This document shows positions 1 through 5,448 of a DNA stretch of 5,636 bases, piece by piece. This DNA is from Candidatus Sabulitectum sp. (GTDB lineage: Bacteria; Fermentibacterota; Fermentibacteria; Fermentibacterales; JCC-6): assembly GCA_029934845.1 (NCBI GenBank), contig JAOZLN010000180.1, positions 1 to 5,636 of the forward strand. The letters are read 5' to 3'. The position numbers and the translations under genes were made by a program. The notes below the pieces were generated by a model, which ran no database searches, was not told where the DNA came from, and was given only the letters and a program-made list of their open reading frames with translations. Position 1 is the stretch's first letter; each line of letters opens with the position of its first letter.

Positions 1-660
1 TTTAGAAAATATGCGTACCTGCCGTTTGGAAACGGAGCAGCAACTGTTATGCTTGCAAAGATCATGGATGTGATCGCAATGGGTTTTGTGGTTGCATGCA
101 GTTTTGTTGCAGGTCTCTCAGGTCCAGTAGTATACGTAGCTGCTTCAGTTTCTGTTATTGGCCTGTTGTCACTTTTTTTTCTTCCATTCATTCTTTCCTT
201 TTTTATAAGGCCTGTGAAGAAAATATTCGGTTCAGGAAAGTTTGTGACACTTTTGAAAGAACTTACAGAAGCAACTGCGATAACATCAGGCAGAAGATCA
301 GCTGTAATGCTGGCCATGGGTCTTAGTGTCACAGGGTGGGCAGTTAAGCTTTTCATGTTTTACGCGCTGCTTCGCGCGGTGGGTGTTCACGGCCTTCCTC
401 TGTGGCAGATATTTACCGCCAGCGCAATAACTGATCTCACCATGGCTCTGCCAGTTCACGGTCTTCTAAGCCTGGGAACTGTAGAGGCAGGATGGGTGGC
501 CGGCTTCAAACTTGCAGGGGTATCAGGAACACTTCCGGGAGGGCTTTCGGTAATTGAAGCGGGCTTCAGTGTACACGTGCTCTGGCTTTCCATGGCCGTT
601 TTGCTGATGTTAGGCGGAACTGCAGCTCTGCTGCTTTCAGGAAGAAGGGGCAACAATTGA
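1..660 (+). CDS. Flippase-like / LPG-synthase-TM family membrane protein, 3' part
   Basis: The reading frame is open from base 1, so the gene begins upstream; 219 codons are visible and the ATG at 49 is only an internal methionine. The product is very hydrophobic. Likely membrane segments lie around codons 25-38, 43-68, 97-122 and 193-215, separated by short basic loops such as RPVKK and SGRRS. The stretch RKYAYLPFGNGAATVMLAKIMD, with a hydrophobic helix after it, and the later LPVHGLLSLGTVEAGW segment (a G-x-x-E re-entrant-type motif) fit the lysylphosphatidylglycerol synthase TM region / UPF0104 family. Members include the MprF flippase domain and many uncharacterised proteins in glycan and lipid clusters. 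No MprF synthetase domain follows, so this is a stand-alone membrane protein. It is inferred to move or help modify a lipid-linked substrate in the inner membrane; the substrate is unknown. It is translationally coupled to the oxidoreductase downstream. Confidence 0.72.
   Translation, partial: FRKYAYLPFGNGAATVMLAKIMDVIAMGFVVACSFVAGLSGPVVYVAASVSVIGLLSLFFLPFILSFFIRPVKKIFGSGKFVTLLKELTEATAITSGRRSAVMLAMGLSVTGWAVKLFMFYALLRAVGVHGLPLWQIFTASAITDLTMALPVHGLLSLGTVEAGWVAGFKLAGVSGTLPGGLSVIEAGFSVHVLWLSMAVLLMLGGTAALLLSGRRGNN
639..650 (+). promoter_or_regulatory. Ribosome binding site supporting the TTG start at 657
   Basis: The purine run AGGAAGAAGGGG lies inside the end of the upstream gene. Its AAGGGG core ends 6 bases before TTG 657. 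This supports TTG as the true start, because the encoded protein then begins MRTVIVGAG, with the Rossmann GxGxxG loop at the expected distance from the N-terminus. Confidence 0.6.
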
Positions 661-1967
661 GAACTGTTATAGTGGGGGCTGGTCTTTCGGGGCTTACCCT
701 TGCGGAACGAATACTGTCTTCAGATACCGGGGAACTGGTTACAGTCCTTGAAAAGGAAGATGCACCAGGTGGTCTGGCCAGAAGTTTTCATGTTGACGGA
801 TTTGACTTTGATATAGGTCCACATAGATTTCACACCTTCAACACCGAAGTGGATTCCTACCTCCGCGAGATACTGGCTGATTGTTTTGTTAAGATCAGTC
901 GCAAGAGCAGCGTTCACATGGCAGGCAAATACAGGAACTGGCCACTTACTCTTGCTTCCGTTATGGGCCTCCCTTTTCCTGTTCTCTGGAAAAGCTTTCT
1001 TGATCTTTTCAATAAGCCGGATATACCGGAAGTTAAGAGTTTTGCAGACTTTATAAGATCGAGATACGGTGAGAACCTGTACAGTTTCTTCTTTTCGGGA
1101 TACACTAGAAAATTCACAGGGATATCTGCTGAGGAACTGCATGTAGACTGGGCTCAGGCAGGGGTGAACAGGGCAGTTATTGACAACAGAGTGAAAGCAG
1201 ATTCATTGATGTCTCTGGTAAAAGGAATGTTGCTTCCAAAACCCGTTGAAACCAAATTTTATTATCCGGCAACAGGTGGAATTCAAACTTTTTGCGATCT
1301 CCAGTGCAAGCGAATTGAAACGCACGGGGGAATTCTTCGCTACTCTACTGCTGTAAAGGGGCTCACGGAAGAAAATGGTGTTGTATCCGGTGTAGAACTT
1401 GAAAGCGGAGAAATTCTTCAGGCTGACAGGGTTTTCTGGACTGCGCCGATTACTATTCTTTATCCGGAAACAAAACTTAAATTCATTAATACACTGATTG
1501 CAAATGTGGCAATAGAAACAGAGATTACCGGGAATGACTACCAGTGGTGTTATTTCGGCCATGAAGATCTGATCTTCAGCAGGCTTACTGTTCCCAGGAA
1601 TTTCAGGGCGGATTGTGTACCAGCAGGCAGGGGAAGTGTAATAGCAGAGATCACCTGTAACTCTGAGACTGACTTCTGGAAGAATCCCGATATCATACGG
1701 GAGCAATTGCTTAAAGATCTGAAAAGCGTCGGAGCCATCCATGGCGATGATGTAATGTTCATTGACTGGCAGAAGATACAGGAAACCTATCCGGTGTATA
1801 CTCTTGATTACAAAGAGAAACTGTCTTCCATCAAAGTTCCAGAGGGGCTTTTCCTTATGGGAAGATCCGGTTCTTTCTGGTACAACAATATGGATCATTC
1901 CATCGATCAGGCTCTCGCCATGGTTAAAGGATCAAAGTTCAAGCAGGACTTCTGGAACGAAAGATAA
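657..1967 (+). CDS. FAD-dependent oxidoreductase, amine-oxidase / protoporphyrinogen-oxidase-like
   Basis: This complete 436-residue protein starts at TTG, overlapping the upstream stop by four bases (TTGA). Residues 4-12 (VIVGAGLSG) form the dinucleotide-binding GxGxxG loop, E32 at the end of strand 2 is placed to bind the FAD ribose, and GGLARS (38-43) is the second conserved FAD motif. DIGPHRFHT (52-60) corresponds to the GGHRF-type segment of UDP-galactopyranose-mutase-like and COG1232 enzymes. The middle part has RYGENLYSFFFSGYTRKFTG followed by a DWAQAGVNR motif, also typical of that group. Near the C-terminus, a YPVY segment and the 402-420 region (GRSGSFWYNNMDHSID) close the FAD site. 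The protein is probably cytosolic or peripheral to the inner membrane. The substrate cannot be read from sequence. Coupling to a flippase-like protein, with no heme genes in view, favours a role in sugar or lipid modification for the envelope over heme synthesis. Confidence 0.82.
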   Translation: MRTVIVGAGLSGLTLAERILSSDTGELVTVLEKEDAPGGLARSFHVDGFDFDIGPHRFHTFNTEVDSYLREILADCFVKISRKSSVHMAGKYRNWPLTLASVMGLPFPVLWKSFLDLFNKPDIPEVKSFADFIRSRYGENLYSFFFSGYTRKFTGISAEELHVDWAQAGVNRAVIDNRVKADSLMSLVKGMLLPKPVETKFYYPATGGIQTFCDLQCKRIETHGGILRYSTAVKGLTEENGVVSGVELESGEILQADRVFWTAPITILYPETKLKFINTLIANVAIETEITGNDYQWCYFGHEDLIFSRLTVPRNFRADCVPAGRGSVIAEITCNSETDFWKNPDIIREQLLKDLKSVGAIHGDDVMFIDWQKIQETYPVYTLDYKEKLSSIKVPEGLFLMGRSGSFWYNNMDHSIDQALAMVKGSKFKQDFWNER

Positions 1968-2034
1968 GAAACTAACTTCCTGAAACAGAGAAAGTACCGT
2001 CAGTGAGGGCACGAATTGTGTTTCTCAACTAAAC

Positions 2035-2062
2035 TTGACAGACCCTTCTTAAATCCTATATT
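2035..2062 (+). promoter_or_regulatory. Sigma70-type promoter for the ArsR-rhodanese/DUF302 operon
   Basis: A perfect -35 box TTGACA (2035-2040) is separated by 16 bp from TATATT (2057-2062), which is one base off the -10 consensus. Transcription should begin near 2069, leaving a leader of about 40 bases before ATG 2109. It sits in the gap after the oxidoreductase gene and argues that the repressor does not start at the upstream GTG/ATG-type codons near 2016. Confidence 0.75.
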
Positions 2063-2077
2063 CCAACGAACATTGGA
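2062..2077 (+). promoter_or_regulatory. Candidate operator: inverted repeat at the transcription start
   Basis: TCCAA (2062-2066) and TTGGA (2073-2077) are perfect 5-base inverted arms around CGAACA. The repeat overlaps the last base of the -10 box and the predicted +1, where a bound ArsR-type dimer would block RNA polymerase. The arms are shorter than in well-studied ArsR operators, so autoregulation through this site is inference. Confidence 0.35.
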
Positions 2078-2095
2078 GCGTTACTGCGAACAGCG

Positions 2096-2103
2096 AAAGG
2101 GGA
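2096..2103 (+). promoter_or_regulatory. Ribosome binding site fixing the ATG start at 2109
   Basis: AAAGGGGA ends five to six bases before ATG 2109. With the promoter at 2035-2062, it selects this start over an in-frame start at 2016, which lies upstream of the predicted transcript. Confidence 0.65.
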
Positions 2104-2108
2104 CACGC

Positions 2109-2753
2109 ATGGAACGAATTCGACTTTACGAATGTCTTGCCAGAATTGGTAAACTTGTTGAATCCCCCGAAAGAATTCGCATTGTTGACGCTCTCTGTCA
2201 GGCGGAGAGGTCTGTGGAATCACTTTCCGAGGTAACAGGGCTTCCTGTTAGAACAGTTTCTCACCATCTGCAAAAGTTAAAAAGAGACAGCTTTGTAGTT
2301 TCGGAGAAAAGGGGAAGGTTCTCAATCTACTCTATTGCAGGGGAAGATATTGTAGCCTTTCTTGAGCAGATGAAGCAGCTTTCAGAACATATATTCCCGG
2401 AAATTCAGCTTTCTCTCAGCAAGCTCCGGCAGAATCGAAGTTTACTGGATAAATCTGAGCTTCCTGTGAATCCAATGCTCATTGATGTCAGACCCCTTGA
2501 GGAATACAAGCAGGCACATATACCCGGAGCTGTCAGTGTGCCATTTGAAAACTTTGAAGAAAATATGAAGACTATTCCGGCAGGAACACCTGTGATAACT
2601 TACTGTCGTGACAGATATTGTGACTTTGCAGATAAGGCAGTTGAAATATTAAAGAAGAATGGATACAAGGCGTGGAGAATAGAAGACAGTGTTTCGGCCA
2701 GATTGGCTGATGCTGAACCGTTGGAAGTGGAAAGGGATAAAGAAAATGGATAA
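2109..2753 (+). CDS. ArsR-family regulator fused to a rhodanese domain
   Basis: This 214-residue protein starts at ATG 2109. Residues about 5-85 form an ArsR/SmtB winged helix: the recognition region is SVESLSEVTGLPVRTVSHHL (35-54) and the wing is around KRGRFSIYSIA (67-77). The ELCVCDL metal-binding motif of classical ArsR is absent. After a helical linker (about 82-115), residues about 121-205 form a rhodanese domain: LIDVRPLEEYKQAHIPGA (124-141) is the DxR...HIPGA signature and ITYCRDRYC (163-171) is the active-site loop. The C-x4-C arrangement (C166, C171) matches the YCRGPYC-type loop known in ArsR-rhodanese fusions, and other cysteines are C9 and C30. It probably represses its own operon and responds to sulfane sulfur, redox state or a thiophilic ligand rather than to arsenite through the classical site; the inducer is inferred. 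Its stop overlaps the next gene by 8 bases. Confidence 0.9.
   Translation: MERIRLYECLARIGKLVESPERIRIVDALCQAERSVESLSEVTGLPVRTVSHHLQKLKRDSFVVSEKRGRFSIYSIAGEDIVAFLEQMKQLSEHIFPEIQLSLSKLRQNRSLLDKSELPVNPMLIDVRPLEEYKQAHIPGAVSVPFENFEENMKTIPAGTPVITYCRDRYCDFADKAVEILKKNGYKAWRIEDSVSARLADAEPLEVERDKENG
2731..2737 (+). promoter_or_regulatory. Ribosome binding site for the DUF302 gene
   Basis: AAAGGGA, within the last codons of the repressor gene, ends 8 bases before ATG 2746. It supports that start over the in-frame ATG at 2689, which would add 19 residues ahead of the membrane anchor and overlap the repressor by 65 bases. Confidence 0.6.
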
Positions 2754-3225
2754 AAAGACAATATTTACCGGACTTGGCGGGGTGGTTCTTGGAGCAATCC
2801 TTATGGGTGTATTCGGTTTCCTCAGTGCACCATCTGCCATGATCACGGAATCGGAAAGTAATTTTTCACACGATGAAACCGTTGAGATGATCATAGCCAA
2901 TGCAGAGGAAATTGGCTGGAAGGTTCCAGCAACACATGAAATACACAATTCAGTTGCCAGGGGCGGTTACGATGTGGAGAAAGTTACTGTAATCGAGCTC
3001 TGTAACGTTGACCTTGCAGGTGAAATTCTTACAGGTGACGAAAATCGGATAGTTTCTTCAATGATGCCTTGCAGAGTTGCTGTTTATGAAACATCTGATG
3101 GCAGAGTTATCGTTTCAAGAATGAACACAGGTCTTATGAGCAGTGTTTTCGGAGGTAAGGTTCGGGAAATAATGGCCATGGCCACCGATGAGACTGAGAT
3201 TATTATTGGACCTGTTATCAACTAA
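2746..3225 (+). CDS. Membrane-anchored DUF302 protein
   Basis: The protein has 159 residues from ATG 2746. The N-terminus MDKK followed by a glycine-rich hydrophobic helix (about 6-27) is a signal-anchor, so the rest is predicted to face the periplasm. Residues about 38-157 match the DUF302 pattern: a start like NFSHDETVEMIIANAEEIGW, then VIELCNVDLAGEIL with C86 in the place of the family ECNP segment, then SSMMPCRVAVYE with C109 in the conserved PC position, and a final amphipathic helix (GGKVREIMAMA). DUF302 has no firmly established biochemical function. The 8-base overlap with the ArsR-rhodanese gene makes them one operon, and a terminator follows directly. The paired cysteines suggest thiol or redox chemistry, or binding of a small sulfur species or metal, in line with the regulator; this is inference. 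Confidence 0.82.
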   Translation: MDKKTIFTGLGGVVLGAILMGVFGFLSAPSAMITESESNFSHDETVEMIIANAEEIGWKVPATHEIHNSVARGGYDVEKVTVIELCNVDLAGEILTGDENRIVSSMMPCRVAVYETSDGRVIVSRMNTGLMSSVFGGKVREIMAMATDETEIIIGPVIN

Positions 3226-3243
3226 TCGGGTTACAAATTCGGA

Positions 3244-3275
3244 GGGGTTTTCTCAATAGAGGAGACCCCTTTTTT
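3244..3275 (+). terminator. Intrinsic terminator of the ArsR-rhodanese/DUF302 operon
   Basis: GGGGTTTTCTC (3244-3254) pairs over 11 positions with GAGGAGACCCC (3259-3269), including two G-U wobbles, around an AATA loop. Six T residues (3270-3275) follow at once. It begins 18 bases after the DUF302 stop and separates this operon from the cobalamin locus. Confidence 0.92.
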
Positions 3276-3345
3276 CATGATGTCACCAATTCCAGGAATG
3301 TTTCTGCAACATAAATGCCCCACATTTATCTTCAGTGCATTAACT

Positions 3346-3376
3346 CGATCCTTTGATCGGGGTAAGAAAGTATATT
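3346..3376 (+). promoter_or_regulatory. Probable promoter region of the cobalamin locus, with palindrome
   Basis: TATATT (3371-3376) is a good -10 box whose predicted +1 (about 3383) falls at the 5' edge of the riboswitch. No good -35 exists at 16-18 bp. Instead a perfect inverted repeat, CGATC-CTTT-GATCG (3346-3359), covers the -35 area, centred near -30. A weaker alternative is TTGATC (3353-3358) with TACTAT (3376-3381) at 17 bp spacing, but that would start transcription inside the first riboswitch helix. Confidence 0.45.
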
Positions 3377-3382
3377 ACTATC

Positions 3383-3470
3383 GTCGCGGGCACAGGAAGA
3401 GCGGTGAGAATCCGCCACGGTAGCGCCACTGTAACCGGAATGCCTCCGGAAGTCAGACACTGTGCCGCGC
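3383..3470 (+). promoter_or_regulatory. Cobalamin riboswitch aptamer
   Basis: The region carries the conserved core of the cobalamin riboswitch in order. GGAA (3395-3398) is followed by GGTGAGAATCC (3403-3413; family consensus GGTGAAAATCC) within a GCGG/CCGC stem. Next come CACGG and GCCACTGTAA (3425-3434, the conserved L5 segment), a CCGGA-ATGCC-TCCGG hairpin (3435-3449), and the B12 box AAGTCAGACACTGTGCC (3450-3466). GGCACAG (3389-3395) pairs with CTGTGCC (3460-3466) to close the domain, and CGC (3385-3387) can extend it by pairing with GCG (3467-3469) across one bulged G. It binds adenosyl- or another cobalamin. Lying just upstream of a BtuB-like receptor gene, it should shut expression off when B12 is plentiful. 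Confidence 0.93.
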
Positions 3471-3520
3471 ATCATGTCATAAGAGCAGTATCGCATGAGT
3501 ACAAAATGACATTGTGATGT

Positions 3521-3569
3521 CCCGCGACTTTCACTCTTTCCGTGAAAGGCGGGAATTTTGCTTTTTCTT
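3521..3569 (+). terminator. Riboswitch expression platform: terminator / Shine-Dalgarno sequestor hairpin
   Basis: CCCGC (3521-3525), a GA bulge and CTTTCAC (3528-3534) pair with GTGAAAG (3542-3548) and GCGGG (3549-3553) around the loop TCTTTCC, a 12-bp stem. The T-rich tract AATTTTGCTTTTTCTT (3554-3569) follows, so the structure has the form of an intrinsic terminator. The 3' arm also contains the likely ribosome binding site of the receptor (AAAGG, 3545-3549), so folding would block translation as well. CCCGCGAC (3521-3528) can instead pair over 8 bp with GTCGCGGG (3383-3390) at the 5' edge of the aptamer, which would open the hairpin. Confidence 0.8.
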
Positions 3570-5447
3570 ATTCTTGTTTCTTCAGGATTCTTTATTCAGC
3601 AGATCGATGGTTCTCCCATTCCAGGCGCGTGGGTCGGCAGTGAAGGTACATGGTTCGGCTTTACTGATCACATTGGCCATTACAGCCTTCATGGATCGGA
3701 GCCTGACTCTATTTCTGTTCATGCAACCGGGTTCAAAGACTGGAGTGGACCAATACCTTCAGACAGTACAGTTATTTACCTTCAAGAGACAGTGTTCGAC
3801 AATGGCGAATTGATTCTTGTAACTGCCTTTAGGGGGTCTCTGAAAAATGTCATTCCTTCAACAACACGGTTAACTGATCATGAATTATCAGAGCTATCCA
3901 CATCAGGTATGGGATACCTCAATGGTCGTATTCCAGGGGTTAGCGTAAGGGAGTACGGAGGTTCTATGCCGATTATCTCAGTTTCCATCAGAGGTGCAGA
4001 TCCCTCTCAAGTGGATTACATGGTAGACGGCATTTCAATTGTTTCTGCACGAGACGGCATGCCTGCTGGAATATTTGATCCAGCGGTGTTTACATCGGTG
4101 GAAATTGCAAGGGGAGGGGCTATAGCTGGAGGAAGTGGCGCAGGCAGTGCCGGGGCTGTTAATTATCTGCCTCCTCTTTTGTCGCAGCCTCTTTCGATTT
4201 CATTCTGTACTTTGTCAAATGGCGGGGTTTACATTAACGGGAAACATCGCGGATCGGCAATTTCATTAAGGCGTAACATAGGAAATACAGGTACGGTAGG
4301 GTACAGTACAACTCTTCTTACTACGGGAAGATACAGTAATCTAGGAATAGGATTTCTTGGCGCGTGGGCCTCTGGAGATACAGAAGGACCCACATGGTCA
4401 GTTGAAAGTGACGGGCAGAGAAAACAGGGTCAGGCAGAGGGCTGGGCAACGCTTGTTCACAAGAGTCTGGAGATGGACCTGAGTGTGGGTACAAGTCTTA
4501 TGGACTATCGTCAGACACTGCCATTTGATGTTGATGACGCGCATAGTGATTTTACAGTCAGAACATCTCTGCAGTGGAATGGTCCGATAACTCTCAGAGG
4601 CGGTTTCAACGGAACCTGGCTTGAGAGTTCCGCTACAAACGATCATGCAATGCAGTTTGGAACAATTCATGCGACTAAAAAGCATGGTTTTCTCTTTGCT
4701 GATCTGGGATTGCGATTTGCTTCGGACTGGGGCACTTATCTTTCCGGAAGAGTGACCGCTGAAAAGAGCAGGGAAAGTTTTCATCTGTTTACTTCTGCTT
4801 TCTCGGATTTCAGAGTACCAACTATTAATGATCTTTACTGGCCTTCAGACGGGTATACATCAGGCAATCCTGAACTGGAAAGTGAAAGAACTACAGGTGC
4901 GGAGGTAGGAGCAGGGTATACCGGAATCTCGTTTGCAGGCGATATCTGTGGATTTATCACATCATCAGATAATCTAATTATATGGCTGCCAGACGATTCT
5001 GGAGTCTGGAGCCCTTCCAATATCTCTTCCTCTTTTTCAAAAGGTGTAGAGCTGTCAAGCTCTTTTGTTATGGGGTTCGCAACTTTGTCAGGAACATTTA
5101 CCTGGAACATCGCCACTGATGAAACAGCGGATACCCCCAGGAGGGGAATGCTTCTTCCGTACAGACCGGAGTATACATGGGGGGGAGGCAGTCACATTGA
5201 ACTACCTCTTGACCTTGCTGTTGAACTGAGTGTGAATGGTATGGGCAAGCGGTTCAAAAACAGAACACAGAGTGAATTCCTGGGCGAATACTGGATTGCA
5301 GATATTGCTCTAAGCAGATATTTCTCCCACGAGGTCAGGATTGATCTTGGGCTATTGAACATTCTGGATACTAGTTACGAAGAAACAAACGGTTATGCGG
5401 GCCGGGGAAGAACTCTTCGCCTGTCACTGGAATACACAGGAGAATAA
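3558..5447 (+). CDS. btuB: BtuB-like TonB-dependent outer-membrane receptor, probably for cobalamin
   Basis: This 629-residue protein begins at TTG 3558, eight bases after AAAGG; an in-frame TGA at 3543-3545 excludes a longer form. Residues 1-15 are a short, uncharged hydrophobic signal peptide. Residues about 17-78 (DGSPIPGAWV, then a TDHIGHYSL turn) are a carboxypeptidase-regulatory-like beta-sandwich as in SusC-type receptors. ELILVTA (84-90) is the TonB box. The plug runs to about 205 and includes LNGRIPGVSVREYGG, ISVSIRGADPSQVDYMVDGI and VEIARGG. The rest is the beta-barrel; the segment FRVPTINDLYW...SGNPEL (from about 418) is a hallmark of BtuB/vitamin-type receptors, and the barrel ends GRTLRLSLEYTGE. 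It should import corrinoids across the outer membrane using TonB energy. Substrate assignment rests mainly on the riboswitch upstream; the length is close to that of E. coli BtuB (about 614). A probable lipoprotein gene follows one base after the stop. Confidence 0.88.
   Translation: MLFLILVSSGFFIQQIDGSPIPGAWVGSEGTWFGFTDHIGHYSLHGSEPDSISVHATGFKDWSGPIPSDSTVIYLQETVFDNGELILVTAFRGSLKNVIPSTTRLTDHELSELSTSGMGYLNGRIPGVSVREYGGSMPIISVSIRGADPSQVDYMVDGISIVSARDGMPAGIFDPAVFTSVEIARGGAIAGGSGAGSAGAVNYLPPLLSQPLSISFCTLSNGGVYINGKHRGSAISLRRNIGNTGTVGYSTTLLTTGRYSNLGIGFLGAWASGDTEGPTWSVESDGQRKQGQAEGWATLVHKSLEMDLSVGTSLMDYRQTLPFDVDDAHSDFTVRTSLQWNGPITLRGGFNGTWLESSATNDHAMQFGTIHATKKHGFLFADLGLRFASDWGTYLSGRVTAEKSRESFHLFTSAFSDFRVPTINDLYWPSDGYTSGNPELESERTTGAEVGAGYTGISFAGDICGFITSSDNLIIWLPDDSGVWSPSNISSSFSKGVELSSSFVMGFATLSGTFTWNIATDETADTPRRGMLLPYRPEYTWGGGSHIELPLDLAVELSVNGMGKRFKNRTQSEFLGEYWIADIALSRYFSHEVRIDLGLLNILDTSYEETNGYAGRGRTLRLSLEYTGE
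5438..5443 (+). promoter_or_regulatory. Ribosome binding site of the downstream lipoprotein gene
   Basis: AGGAGA lies within the last codons of the receptor gene and ends 5 bases before ATG 5449. It is a stronger SD than the receptor's own and supports co-translation of the two genes. Confidence 0.7.
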
Positions 5448-5448
5448 C

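Noticed and set aside
720..1142. Minus-strand open frame opposite the oxidoreductase N-terminal half
   Set aside because: It is antisense to conserved FAD-binding sequence and its product looks like random composition.
1203..1898. Long minus-strand open frame (231 codons) opposite the oxidoreductase gene
   Set aside because: It lies wholly antisense to a well-supported FAD enzyme, its translation shows no recognisable domain, and it has no convincing ribosome binding site.
1968..2034. Search for a terminator after the oxidoreductase gene
   Set aside because: No GC-rich hairpin followed by a T-run was found, so block 1 may read through into block 2.
2016..2108. Extended N-terminus for the ArsR-rhodanese protein
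   Set aside because: The 31 extra codons cover the predicted -35/-10 promoter and +1. ATG 2109 has a good SD and gives the usual ArsR start.
2689..2745. Extended N-terminus for the DUF302 protein
   Set aside because: It would add 19 residues before the MDKK signal-anchor and overlap the repressor coding sequence by 65 bases. ATG 2746 has an SD at the right distance.
3289..3299. ATTCC-A-GGAAT palindrome after the terminator
   Set aside because: It is short, lies more than 80 bases before the predicted start of the next transcript, and has no second copy nearby; chance is the simpler explanation.
3514..3813. Alternative + strand frame with a basic, Phe/Leu-rich start that resembles a signal peptide
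   Set aside because: It runs through the sequestor hairpin and then out of frame through the receptor's N-terminal domain. The BtuB frame has its own SD and start, so this would matter only if an indel lies in the T-rich tract, which I cannot test here.
4398..4784. Minus-strand open frame inside the receptor barrel region
   Set aside because: It is antisense to conserved barrel sequence, and the Cys/Thr/Ser-rich translation has no domain.
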